The position numbers were made by a program, and so were the translations under genes. Positions 46,659-54,138 of a stretch of DNA of 64,000 nt are shown here, one piece after another (the stretch's first letter is position 1; each line of letters begins with the position of its first letter). This DNA comes from Paucibacter sp. KBW04 (lineage in GTDB: Bacteria; Pseudomonadota; Gammaproteobacteria; Burkholderiales; Burkholderiaceae_C). The notes under the pieces are model-generated. The model saw only the letters and a program-made list of their open reading frames with translations, was not told the DNA's origin and made no database searches. The stretch covers positions 124,001 to 188,000 of the forward strand of contig NZ_QAJN01000001.1 of the NCBI RefSeq assembly GCF_003852425.1, read 5' to 3'.

Positions 46659-47104
46659 ATGCCGTGCGCGCCGCAAGGCCAGCGCAAAGCCGCAACAGCG
46701 GCCTGGCGCAAATCCACATTGCCAAGAAGCAGCTGGGCTGGGATGACGACACCTATCGCGCCGTGCTGTGGGCGCAGGCCCGTGTGAAGAGTTCGGCCGA
46801 GCTGGACCACGCGGGTCGCTCCAAGGTGCTGGCCTACATGGCAGCCAGCGGTGCCGTGCTGGGTCATGCCGCAGGCAAGCCAGGCAAGCACCCTGGCCGC
46901 CCCGCAAAGCCGCCTGCTGACCGCGCGGCACAGGTCGGCAAGGTAGAGGCGCTGCTGGCCGACGCAGGCCGCCCCTGGGCCTATGCACATGGCATGTGCA
47001 AACGCATGTTCAAGGTCGACCGAGTGGAGTTCGCCAACGCTGAGCAGCTGCAAAGCCTCATCGCGGCGCTGATGTACGACCAGAAACGGAGGCAAGAGAA
47101 ATGA
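46655..47104 (+). CDS. gemA: GemA-like regulatory protein
   Basis: 149 residues. The N-terminal LAQIHIAKKQLGWDDDTYRA followed by VLW and the C-terminal CKRMFKVDRVEFANAEQLQS are the GemA (Mu gp16) family pattern. In Mu, GemA changes host DNA supercoiling and gene expression. Between the halves is a basic Pro/Lys linker. Coupled to genes on both sides by ATGA overlaps. Confidence 0.88.
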   Translation: MNAVRAARPAQSRNSGLAQIHIAKKQLGWDDDTYRAVLWAQARVKSSAELDHAGRSKVLAYMAASGAVLGHAAGKPGKHPGRPAKPPADRAAQVGKVEALLADAGRPWAYAHGMCKRMFKVDRVEFANAEQLQSLIAALMYDQKRRQEK

Positions 47105-47247
47105 AGCCCCAGCAACCCAGCACCCCAGCACCCCGGCCGCCTGACCCCTCCGACGATGCCTACACCCACGCGGCCGGGGACGCGGCTAACAAGCGGTCGC
47201 AAGAAGATGCGCGCGCCCGTGGCAAGGCCTGGCCCTTTCCTTTTTGA
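47101..47247 (+). CDS. 48-residue early phage protein
   Basis: Pro-rich start (KPQQPSTPAPRPPDPSDDAY) and charged end (RSQEDARARGKAWPFPF). ATGA overlap with gemA and a clean stop 13 bases before the next gene. Found by reading the gap; no family recognised. Confidence 0.5.
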   Translation: MKPQQPSTPAPRPPDPSDDAYTHAAGDAANKRSQEDARARGKAWPFPF

Positions 47248-47260
47248 GCCGAGGAACCAT

Positions 47261-47548
47261 ATGGCAACCCGACAAACCAAACCGCTGTGCTGCCTGACTA
47301 TTGGTGGCATTGACGAATTCATCATGCCCGCCGAACTTGGCATGAAAGTGGCCCAGTTGCTGCAGCAAGCGCAAAAGGCCACCCGTAACTACGCTGGGGC
47401 TGGGGCCTATCTCTACACCTTGACTGGTGAAGTGGAAGTGAGTTGGGCCAGCGTCAAGCCTAGCCAAATTCGAGCCCCTCTCGCCGAGCCTGATGGCAAG
47501 TCCAGCCGTACCAAGCGCGTCGCCTTGACTGCCCCGGAGGCCCCATGA
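47261..47548 (+). CDS. hypothetical early phage protein
   Basis: 95 residues. CLTIGGIDEFIMPAELGMKV, AQLLQQAQKATRNYAGAGAY, then a basic tail. GAGGAA lies five bases before the ATG. ATGA overlap with the next gene. Function unknown. Confidence 0.55.
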   Translation: MATRQTKPLCCLTIGGIDEFIMPAELGMKVAQLLQQAQKATRNYAGAGAYLYTLTGEVEVSWASVKPSQIRAPLAEPDGKSSRTKRVALTAPEAP

Positions 47549-47994
47549 TGCAGCTGACCTGCCCTTGCTGCCATGCCCACCTCCCGCTTGAGGCTGCACT
47601 ACAAGATGATGCCGGTCGCGAACTGATCGGCATGATGGCGGCAATGCCCGCTGAGCTGGCTCGGCCGCTTGTTCATTACTTAGGTTACTTTCGACCGGCG
47701 AAGCAGCAGCTCGGGTGGGGTCGGGCCTTGCGGATGGCCCGTGAAGTACTTGCCCTGGAGTCCGATCAAGGGGCGCTGGCATTCGGCCTGCTCGAAGCTG
47801 CACGGGGCCTAGATGAAAAACGGGCTCAGGCGGGCTGGAAGCCTCTGGGTAACCACAACTACCTGCGCCGTGTTTTGGAGAGCACTGCAGGCCGATTTGA
47901 GGCCATGCCTGCCCCCCAGCAAGCAAAGGTCAGCAAGGTACCTCAAAGCAAGACTGGCAGCGCCCTGGTTGCGCTGGAAGGCATGCGCAAATGA
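47545..47994 (+). CDS. phage protein with N-terminal CPCC motif
   Basis: 149 residues. QLTCPCCHAHLPLEAAL at the start could bind a metal, though only one Cys cluster is seen. HYLGYFRPAKQQLGWGRALR and NHNYLRRVLE are probable nucleic-acid contacts. Similar proteins stand between gemA and mor in BcepMu-like phages. GGAGG precedes the ATG ATG start. Role unknown. Confidence 0.6.
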   Translation: MMQLTCPCCHAHLPLEAALQDDAGRELIGMMAAMPAELARPLVHYLGYFRPAKQQLGWGRALRMAREVLALESDQGALAFGLLEAARGLDEKRAQAGWKPLGNHNYLRRVLESTAGRFEAMPAPQQAKVSKVPQSKTGSALVALEGMRK

Positions 47995-48413
47995 GCAGCT
48001 GCAGCACCGAGGCGCCAGCCTGGTTTCACAACCGCATCGTGGATGGTTTGCAGATGCTTTACGCACTGAGTCTCCAAGGCTGCCCATCTGCTGAGGTGCT
48101 GCCTCTGACCTTCGTGAGCTGGGTTCAGGTTTTGTGGGCTGGTCGGCCCTGGGTTGAGGAGCTTGATAGCGAGAGGCTTCCTGCGGCCTTCATTGAATTG
48201 GCTCGCCGTGCTGAGCGTTGGCCCGCTCCCGGTCAGTTGGTTGGCCATCTTCCGCCCAGACCGCCTGCACTGAAGCTGCCAGAGCCACAGCGAGCCGCAT
48301 CGGCTTCAGTGCGTGCGCCAACGCTGGCGGCGCGCGATCGCATCAAAGCGCGGGCGTGGAACAAAGGCGACAAGTTTCCGATTGCAAAGTCATCGGATGG
48401 CGAAGGAGTTTGA
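47991..48413 (+). CDS. hypothetical phage protein
   Basis: 140 residues. GLQMLYALSLQGCPSAEVLP followed by WVQVLWAGRPWVEELDSERL and ELARRAERWPAPGQLVGHLP. The last part is reminiscent of replication-associated phage proteins that end in a Pro-rich tail, but I cannot name a family. ATGA overlap with the gene before. Confidence 0.55.
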   Translation: MSSCSTEAPAWFHNRIVDGLQMLYALSLQGCPSAEVLPLTFVSWVQVLWAGRPWVEELDSERLPAAFIELARRAERWPAPGQLVGHLPPRPPALKLPEPQRAASASVRAPTLAARDRIKARAWNKGDKFPIAKSSDGEGV

Positions 48414-48414
48414 T

Positions 48415-48561
48415 GTGAAAAACACCAAATCAAAGGTAATAGTCACCATCAGGGATTTGGAAGGGGTCAGGTCTTGCTTGTCCCATTTCAAATCAAACAA
48501 AGGCTGCGTGAAAAGTACCGAGCCAGCCAAAAATAATGTAGGAGGTATAGACCATGAATAA
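48415..48561 (+). CDS. possible 48-residue protein overlapping the mor-like gene
   Basis: GTG start with GAAGGAG about six bases upstream; it runs to a TAA eight bases inside the mor-like gene. The sequence is Lys/Ser/Asn-rich (KNTKSKVIVTIRDLEGVRSC). It fills the only sizeable gap in the early transcript, but its middle is the REP-like repeat, so the frame may be accidental. Confidence 0.35.
   Translation: MKNTKSKVIVTIRDLEGVRSCLSHFKSNKGCVKSTEPAKNNVGGIDHE
48456..48481 (+). repeat. REP-like unit, prophage copy
   Basis: TTTGGAAGGGGTCAGGTCTT and the next six bases match the host stretch at 18087-18112 in 23 of 26 positions. It sits about 75 bases ahead of the mor-like start, where the middle promoter would be expected. 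Confidence 0.4.
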
Positions 48562-48973
48562 GGAGCTGCCGCAAAGCCAGGGGTTGCTTGTGTCCCAATC
48601 GGCAACATCAATCAAACCTTTGAGTTTGGATGCCGACTATCCCCCGCTTTTGCGCGAGCTGGCCGAGGTTGTTGAGGGTGAGCTGAAGAATATCGGTATC
48701 GAACTTAACTACGCCTCTGCAGTCGCGGAAACGGTAGCCGAGCATGTGCGCGAGCGATTTGGCGGCCAACCAAACTACTGGCCCAAGGGCAACACCCTGC
48801 GCCAGCGCCAACGCCGAGCAGCGATGTGGGCCGACTTCACCGGCAACAATCACGTTGAACTCGCAACGAAGTACGGGGTATGCGTTCAGCAGGTTTACCG
48901 GATGCTGGCGACCGCCCGAGCTGAGTCGACCGCCAGAACTCAACGTGGCCTGTTTGAAGACGAGGCGGGCTAG
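48554..48973 (+). CDS. mor: Mor-like middle/late transcription activator
   Basis: 139 residues. The family dimerisation part is YPPLLRELAEVVEGELKNIG with ASAVAETVAEHVRERFGGQP, and the DNA-binding part is NHVELATKYGVCVQQVYRML, a helix-turn-helix. Mor and C of Mu share this architecture; only one such gene is present here, so it may serve both roles. AGGAGG lies upstream of the ATG. Likely target: promoters ahead of the lysis/packaging and capsid/tail blocks. Confidence 0.88.
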   Translation: MNKELPQSQGLLVSQSATSIKPLSLDADYPPLLRELAEVVEGELKNIGIELNYASAVAETVAEHVRERFGGQPNYWPKGNTLRQRQRRAAMWADFTGNNHVELATKYGVCVQQVYRMLATARAESTARTQRGLFEDEAG

Positions 48974-48997
48974 ACTCCTGCTTTGGAGGGCTGCAAC

Positions 48998-49576
48998 ATG
49001 CCGAATCGCTTCATACCGTTTGCTCTAGCCCTGGCTATTGCCGGGCCTGCCTTGGCCGCTGGTGAAGACTTGGCAGCTTGTCGCTGGGCTAACGGCGCAC
49101 CTATAGACCCGGTCGTTTGTGATGGTCTGCGCGAATTAGCCGCCCGGGATGCCGAGAAGGCCAAGCGCGACGCTGACACAAGGGCGAGAGGCGAGCGAGA
49201 CGAGGCTTCACGCGAAGCCCAGCAGCTTGCGCTGAAGGCCGAAGCCGAGGAGCGTATGCAGGCCGCCAAGGCACGCAAAGAAGGTGATGCCTACTGGCTG
49301 CAGCAAGGCAATGAAAAGATGGCTGCAGAGCAAAAGAAGTACGACAGCCAGCTGGCCGAGCAAGCACGGCAAGACAAAACACGGCGCCAGGTGTGCGGCG
49401 CGGACTATGCAAAGCCCACCGTTGGCATGCCGCTCGCCAGGGCGCGCAGCTGTGTGGGTGAGCTGACGCTGGTGAGCCAGGTGAATCGCAATGACGGTGT
49501 GGCCTCGGTCTACCGCGCCGGACGTTTGCAGCTCGTGGTGATGAACGAGAAGGTAGTCGCCTGGCAGCGCTGGTGA
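48998..49576 (+). CDS. secreted phage protein with coiled coil (possible lysogeny cargo)
   Basis: 192 residues. Signal peptide FIPFALALAIAGPALAAGED; a mature N-terminal Cys-bearing part (AACRWANGAPIDPVVCDGLR); a charged coiled coil of about 80 residues; and a C-terminal domain VGMPLARARSCVGELTLVSQ ... QLVVMNEKVVAWQRW that recalls SmpA/OmlA-like small beta domains. It has GGAGGG upstream and its own strong terminator. An exported protein between mor and the lysis genes is unusual for Mu and looks like a moron acting on the lysogen envelope. Function unknown. Confidence 0.7.
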   Translation: MPNRFIPFALALAIAGPALAAGEDLAACRWANGAPIDPVVCDGLRELAARDAEKAKRDADTRARGERDEASREAQQLALKAEAEERMQAAKARKEGDAYWLQQGNEKMAAEQKKYDSQLAEQARQDKTRRQVCGADYAKPTVGMPLARARSCVGELTLVSQVNRNDGVASVYRAGRLQLVVMNEKVVAWQRW

Positions 49577-49630
49577 TCTAATCTCGGGGCGAGCGAATCA
49601 CCCAGATTCAGCCCCTTCAAACGACCTTTG

Positions 49631-49655
49631 AGGCCCACAAATGTGGGCCTTTTTG
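49631..49655 (+). terminator. terminator between early/middle and late transcripts
   Basis: AGGCCCACA, two bases, TGTGGGCCT, then a T-rich run. It separates the secreted-protein gene from the lysis/packaging block. Confidence 0.9.
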
Positions 49656-49673
49656 TTTTCGCACAAGCGAAAA
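49656..49673. promoter_or_regulatory. dyad TTTTCGC-ACAA-GCGAAAA ahead of the lysis/packaging block
   Basis: A perfect 7-bp inverted repeat with a 4-base spacer right after the terminator and 25 bases before the first late start. The same TTCGC-N4-GCGAA core lies ahead of the leftward capsid block. Candidate binding site for the Mor-like activator or the repressor. Confidence 0.55.
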
Positions 49674-49698
49674 GACATTGCAGGGTGCGGCGGCCAAC

Positions 49699-50034
49699 AT
49701 GGCCGACATGAACCGCATCAAGTCATCCCTCGCATTTGTTGTCGCCTCAGCTGGCTTGCTAGGCGCAAGCATCAGCCTACAGGTCGGGAATAGTCTGCAA
49801 AGACTCTCGCACGTTTCTAACGGGCAGGTACTCCCGGCAGACCAGGCTGCAGCGAAGCCGTTCAAAGGCCCAGGCAGCAGCTTTGAAAAGCGTCTCGACC
49901 GCCTGATCGGCGGTGGCGGTGGCTTCAGGCGCAGCTTCAACTACCCCGCACCTGGTTGGTCCGTTGCGCATGACCGGCGCCAGGCCCGCAAGCGGCGCAA
50001 TCAACTGCGCAACAAGCGCGCACATCGGAGCTGA
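49699..50034 (+). CDS. small phage protein with N-terminal hydrophobic segment
   Basis: 111 residues. IKSSLAFVVASAGLLGASIS is a signal peptide or membrane anchor; a Gly-rich hinge (RLIGGGGGFRRS) and a very basic end (RQARKRRNQLRNKRAHRS) follow. It starts the late transcript, next to the holin, so a part in lysis is possible. No Mu counterpart recognised. Confidence 0.5.
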   Translation: MADMNRIKSSLAFVVASAGLLGASISLQVGNSLQRLSHVSNGQVLPADQAAAKPFKGPGSSFEKRLDRLIGGGGGFRRSFNYPAPGWSVAHDRRQARKRRNQLRNKRAHRS

Positions 50035-50037
50035 GCC

Positions 50038-50583
50038 ATGCTGCCCCTACTGCCTATCGTTATGGGCCTGGCCCAGTTTGCGCCGAGCTTGATGCGCTAC
50101 TTCGGCGCAGGTGCAACCAGCACGGCCGTTGCCGAACAAGTGGTGGGCATCGCCCAGGCTGTGTCGGGCGGGAAGACGCCCGAGGAAGCACTGGCCGCGA
50201 TCAGGCAAGACAGCGAAATGCAGCTCGCATTTCAAGCGAAGGTCTTGGCGTCGAACGATGCGATGGAACAGGCCTACCTAGCCGACGTCCAAAACGCCCG
50301 GGCCCGGGATACGGAGTTCATCAAACGCGGCATGCATAACGTTCGCGCTGATGTGATGGTGGCAATGGATGTGGTTGGGCTGATCGCTTGCTTGGCTGTC
50401 CTGACTTTCTTCAGAAAGGACATTCCTGGCGAAGTGGTCGGGCTGCTGTCCACCATTGCCGGGATCTTCGGGCTGTGCCTTCGTGATGCCCACCAGTTTG
50501 AGTTTGGATCCTCTCGCGGTAGCCGCGATAAGGACCAGATCCAGGCAGAGCAGCTGAAGCAGCTGCGTGGCCCTGCAGCATGA
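50038..50583 (+). CDS. holin (3TM family)
   Basis: 181 residues. MLPLLPIVMGLAQFAPSLMR gives a first hydrophobic stretch; EAYLADVQNARARD-like QAYLADVQNARARDTEFIKR is the conserved amphipathic segment of three-TM phage holins; two further spans are VVGLIACLAVLTFF and VVGLLSTIAGIFGLCL. It would open the inner membrane for the endolysin, whose gene lies 7 kb downstream. Confidence 0.8.
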   Translation: MLPLLPIVMGLAQFAPSLMRYFGAGATSTAVAEQVVGIAQAVSGGKTPEEALAAIRQDSEMQLAFQAKVLASNDAMEQAYLADVQNARARDTEFIKRGMHNVRADVMVAMDVVGLIACLAVLTFFRKDIPGEVVGLLSTIAGIFGLCLRDAHQFEFGSSRGSRDKDQIQAEQLKQLRGPAA

Positions 50584-50846
50584 GCGACCTCATCGACCGC
50601 GCCAACGATCAAAGCGAAATGTTGCTGCGCCTCGCCCTCGAACACCAGCGTCGGACTTCTGAGAGAAACCGACGGCCAGCAACTGGGGGCGGACGAATGG
50701 TCAGCGCCGAGACCTGCACAGGCGACCGTTGTGGCGAACAGATACCCGAAGAGCGCCGCCGCCTTTTGCCAGGCGTGCAGCTTTGTGTTGACTGCCAGGC
50801 CCGCCTGGAACTTTTGGAAAAGGGCCAAGGCCATCATGAAGTTTGA
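50580..50846 (+). CDS. TraR/DksA-type zinc finger protein
   Basis: 88 residues with CTGDRCGEQIPEERRRLLPG and VQLCVDCQARLELLE: the TraR/DksA C4-type finger (CxxxxC...CxxC). Short TraR-like proteins bind RNA polymerase and mimic ppGpp/DksA. A copy between holin and gp25 is common in Mu-like phages. ATGA overlap with the holin gene. Confidence 0.85.
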   Translation: MSDLIDRANDQSEMLLRLALEHQRRTSERNRRPATGGGRMVSAETCTGDRCGEQIPEERRRLLPGVQLCVDCQARLELLEKGQGHHEV

Positions 50847-51183
50847 ACTTGACGCATGGCAGCTGGTGCTCATGTTTTCGATGATCTGCGGCGCGTTCTG
50901 GGGCATCGCCAAGATGCTGATGGCCGCGACGCAGAAGAGCATCGACGAGAAGTTCCAGGCTGTCTCGCAGGGGCTGAAAAGCCAAGACGAAACAAACCGG
51001 CGCTTGGAGCGCGACTTGATGGAGTTGAAGGCCGAGCTGCCCCGCGACTACGTGCGGCGCGAGGACTACACGCAGGCCATCGCCACCATCATGACCAAGA
51101 TTGACCACGTGGCGATGCGCATGGAGCAGGCTATTCGTGAGGCCTACACCAGCAGCAATAACAAGGGGAGCAGCAGCAAATGA
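50836..51183 (+). CDS. DUF2730-like membrane protein (Mu gp25 position)
   Basis: 115 residues: one transmembrane segment near the start (LVLMFSMICGAFWGIAKMLM), then a coiled coil (GLKSQDETNRRLERDLMELK; YVRREDYTQAIATIMTKIDH). Mu gp25 has this layout. It could act in lysis in place of a spanin, but that is a guess. Starts inside the TraR-like gene. Confidence 0.72.
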   Translation: MKFELDAWQLVLMFSMICGAFWGIAKMLMAATQKSIDEKFQAVSQGLKSQDETNRRLERDLMELKAELPRDYVRREDYTQAIATIMTKIDHVAMRMEQAIREAYTSSNNKGSSSK

Positions 51184-51503
51184 GCGCTGAGATGGAAATG
51201 CAGATGGCTCGCCTGCGGCGAGAACAAATTCGCTGGTACTTGCTGGTTGCGCTGAACGTGGCCCGGCCTGCTGGGGCAGTGAGCCCAATGCTTTTGTCGG
51301 TGATCCAGGCGACCTATCCTGACGCGACAGAGAAGGAGATTCGGCGCGAGCTGGACTACCTGCTGGACCGCGTTCTGGTGACGATCAGCAAGAGCCCCAC
51401 CGATGTTTGGCACTGCGAGCTAACGCGCTATGGCGTTGACGTCGTTGAGTACACGGTAGACGTTCAGCCTGGCATCGCTCGGCCCAAGTTCTCTGCAGGC
51501 TGA
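51180..51503 (+). CDS. Mu gp26-like protein
   Basis: 107 residues. WYLLVALNVARPAGAVSPML and TEKEIRRELDYLLDRVLVTI form a winged-helix-like domain. It stands between gp25 and gp27 as in Mu. Role unknown. Confidence 0.72.
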   Translation: MSAEMEMQMARLRREQIRWYLLVALNVARPAGAVSPMLLSVIQATYPDATEKEIRRELDYLLDRVLVTISKSPTDVWHCELTRYGVDVVEYTVDVQPGIARPKFSAG

Positions 51504-51511
51504 GCGGACCT

Positions 51512-52036
51512 ATGGGCGAGCGCAGCAAGATTTTGGACTTGCCTGAAAGCACCCGCCAGGCGCTGGACCAGCGCCTGATCCAAGGTGGATTCAGCGGCTA
51601 TGTGGAGCTGGAAGCCTGGCTGCGTGACCAGGGCTATGAGGTGGGCAAGAGCAGCATTCACCGCTACGGCAGCCAAATGGAGCGCCGCCTGGCCGATCTG
51701 CGCCGCAGCACCGAAGAGGCTCGCGCCCTGGTCGCCGCCGCGCCTGATGACACAGACGCGATGGCCAGGGCCACGATGCAGATGCTGCAGCAGCGTCTGT
51801 TTGGCTTGCTGCGGGACATGGACGATATCGACCCGGAGAGCGTCGATATCGCAAAGATTGCCAAGGCGATGGCGCCGCTGGTTCGGGCCAGCATCGCGCA
51901 GCAGCAGTTCATGCGTGAAGTGGCGGAGCGCGCCCAACACGCGGCCGAAGCGGCAGACCGCATCGCACGAACAGGCGGCCTCTCGGCCGACTCAGCGGCT
52001 GAGATTCGCCGGGCTATTTTGGGCATTGCCCAGTAA
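51512..52036 (+). CDS. small terminase subunit (Mu gp27 / DUF3486)
   Basis: 174 residues. SKILDLPESTRQALDQRLIQ, GGFSGYVELEAWLRDQGYEV and GKSSIHRYGSQMERRLADLR are the DUF3486 hallmarks, including the helix-turn-helix that recognises DNA for packaging. A long helical tail follows. Confidence 0.9.
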   Translation: MGERSKILDLPESTRQALDQRLIQGGFSGYVELEAWLRDQGYEVGKSSIHRYGSQMERRLADLRRSTEEARALVAAAPDDTDAMARATMQMLQQRLFGLLRDMDDIDPESVDIAKIAKAMAPLVRASIAQQQFMREVAERAQHAAEAADRIARTGGLSADSAAEIRRAILGIAQ

Positions 52037-52091
52037 TTGATTCGCCCAAATCCCATGCCTTGCCGACGCCCCTCAACCAATAAGGACTGAC

Positions 52092-52559
52092 ATGAACGAC
52101 CAAGCCATTGAACAAGAAATTCAGACCAAGGGCCTGACCGCGCCCCGCGTCACAAAGGAACATATCGACTTCATGATGGGGCGAGTTACCTATGTCGGAG
52201 GCCGTGTGGAGCAGACCACCAGCACCGTCGTGCATGCATTCTTGGACGGTAACTTCCTGCTGGCTAGCGGGCAAAGCGCGTGCGTGAGCCCCGAGAACTT
52301 CAATGCCGAACTGGGCTTCAAGATGGCGCAGGCCCAGGCCGAGGCGAAGGCCCGGGATCAGCTTTGGCTGCTGGAAGGGTATGCCCTGCGCACCCGGCTG
52401 GCTGGCCCTACGCAGGAGCAGGTCAGCCGCTTCCTGACCTGGCCTGTTCCGGCGCATGTCCACCCGGACGGTGCGTCTGGCCAGCCAGGCCGCACGGGCA
52501 CCAACCTGCTGGATGCGCCTACCGCTCAGGCGATGCTGCAGCACGTCCTGCACGGCTGA
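52092..52559 (+). CDS. N4 gp49/Sf6 gp66 family protein
   Basis: 155 residues. TKEHIDFMMGRVTYVGGRVE, NFLLASGQSACVSPENFNAE and LGFKMAQAQAEAKARDQLWL plus LEGYALRTRL follow the N4-gp49/Sf6-gp66 pattern closely. Function unknown. It is inserted between the two terminase genes, a place where Mu has nothing. Confidence 0.8.
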   Translation: MNDQAIEQEIQTKGLTAPRVTKEHIDFMMGRVTYVGGRVEQTTSTVVHAFLDGNFLLASGQSACVSPENFNAELGFKMAQAQAEAKARDQLWLLEGYALRTRLAGPTQEQVSRFLTWPVPAHVHPDGASGQPGRTGTNLLDAPTAQAMLQHVLHG

Positions 52560-52579
52560 TTTCCGAGCCCCTGCTGGTG

Positions 52580-54136
52580 ATGATCGAACTTGCCCCAAAA
52601 ATTCCAAACACAGCGGGCCTGAATGTGCCCGCTGTTTTGCTGCCCTATCAGCAGCGGTGGATTGCCGATCAAAGCGCCTTCAAGGTCGCTGAAAAGAGCC
52701 GCCGCACGGGCCTGACCTGGGCCGAGGCTGCCGACGATATTTTGACGGCGAGCAGCTCGCGTGAAGCGGGCGGCCAAAACGTGTACTACATCGCCTACAA
52801 CCAGGACATGACGATTGAGTACATCCAGGCCTGCGCGATGTGGGCCAAGGCCTTCAATCGGGCGGCGGGTGAGATTGAAGAAGGCTTTTGGGAAGAAGCC
52901 GACGAAGACAAGAACATTAAGACCTACACGATCCGTTTCCCGGGAAGTGGGTTTCGCGTCGTCGCGCTGAGCAGCAGGCCCAGCAATTTACGCGGTCGCC
53001 AGGGCATCATCGTGATTGACGAAGCGGCCTTCCATGATCAGCTGGACGAGTTGCTGAAGGCAGCGATGGCCATGCTGATTTGGGGCGGCAAGGTGCGGGT
53101 GATCAGCACGCACAACGGGGTGGAGAACGCGTTCAACACGCTCAAGACGGATATCGCGGCAGGCACGCGCAGCGGCACGGTGCACCACATCCCCTTCCGC
53201 CAGGCCGTGGCTGAGGGCTTGTATGAGCGGGTGTGCCTGCGGCTGAGCAAGCCTTGGGTGGAGGCCGAGCAGACAGCCTGGGTGGACTCGGTCTATAGCT
53301 TTTACGGCGCGGGGGCGGAAGAAGAGCTGGATTGCGTGCCTGCCAATAGCGGCGGCACCTGGTTGAGCCGGGCCTTGATTGAGGCGCGCATGGTAGACGG
53401 CCAGGTGCTGCGCTGGAAATGCCCCAAGGGATTTGAAACGCTGCCTGATCATATCCGCTGGGCAGACTGCCAAGACTGGATCATTGCGCAATTGGCGCCT
53501 GAGCTGGCGCGGCTAGACCCATCGCTGGAGAGCGGCATGGGTGAAGACTTTGGTCGAACTGGTGACCTGACTGTGCTGAGCCCCTGGCAATTGACTCAGC
53601 AGCTGAAGCGTAGGTTCCCTTTCATGGTAGAGCTGCGTAACGCACCCTTCAAGCAGCAAGAGCAGGTAGTTTTCTATCTGCTGGACCGCCTGCCGCGCTT
53701 CCGCAAAGCAGCCTTTGATGCGCGCGGCAATGGTCAGTACTTGGCCGAGGTAGCGATGCAGCGTTACGGCACCCAGCGCATTGAACAGGTGATGCTGAGC
53801 GAGAGCTGGTACCGCGAGAACACGGCCCCCTTCAAAGCCGCGTTTGAAGACGCCACGATTGAGCTGCCCCGCGATGCCGAGGTGTTAAGCGACCTGCGTG
53901 CGTTTGAGGTGGTCAAGGGTGTACCGCGCATTCCTGACAAGCGCAGTACCGATGCTGAGGGTGAGAAGCGTCACGGTGATGCGGGCGTTAGCTTGCTGCT
54001 AGCCCACTACGCAAGCCGAGCGGACTTCGCGCCCATCGAGTACGAGTCGCTTGGCGTTGAACGTGTGTCATCCGGCCTAGACGGCTGGAGCGGTGACACC
54101 TGGCATGGCCTCAACACCGGCCGCATGGGGTACTGA
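52580..54136 (+). CDS. large terminase subunit (Mu gp28)
   Basis: 518 residues from the ATG at MIELAPKIPN. The ATPase part has EKSRRTGLTWAEA (Walker A variant) and IIVIDEAAFHD (Walker B DE), with GGKVRVISTHNG as the coupling motif. The C-terminal RNase-H-like nuclease has acidic residues in GMGEDFGRTGDLTV and KAAFDARGNGQYLAE. It pumps DNA into the prohead by a headful mechanism. The longer reading frame upstream is a shadow of the gp49-like gene. Confidence 0.93.
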   Translation: MIELAPKIPNTAGLNVPAVLLPYQQRWIADQSAFKVAEKSRRTGLTWAEAADDILTASSSREAGGQNVYYIAYNQDMTIEYIQACAMWAKAFNRAAGEIEEGFWEEADEDKNIKTYTIRFPGSGFRVVALSSRPSNLRGRQGIIVIDEAAFHDQLDELLKAAMAMLIWGGKVRVISTHNGVENAFNTLKTDIAAGTRSGTVHHIPFRQAVAEGLYERVCLRLSKPWVEAEQTAWVDSVYSFYGAGAEEELDCVPANSGGTWLSRALIEARMVDGQVLRWKCPKGFETLPDHIRWADCQDWIIAQLAPELARLDPSLESGMGEDFGRTGDLTVLSPWQLTQQLKRRFPFMVELRNAPFKQQEQVVFYLLDRLPRFRKAAFDARGNGQYLAEVAMQRYGTQRIEQVMLSESWYRENTAPFKAAFEDATIELPRDAEVLSDLRAFEVVKGVPRIPDKRSTDAEGEKRHGDAGVSLLLAHYASRADFAPIEYESLGVERVSSGLDGWSGDTWHGLNTGRMGY

Positions 54137-54138
54137 CA

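Noticed and set aside
52280-52579. Long N-terminal extension of the large terminase
   Set aside because: The extra 100 codons overlap the gp49-like gene in another frame and have no terminase similarity; the ATG at MIELAPKIPN gives the normal length.
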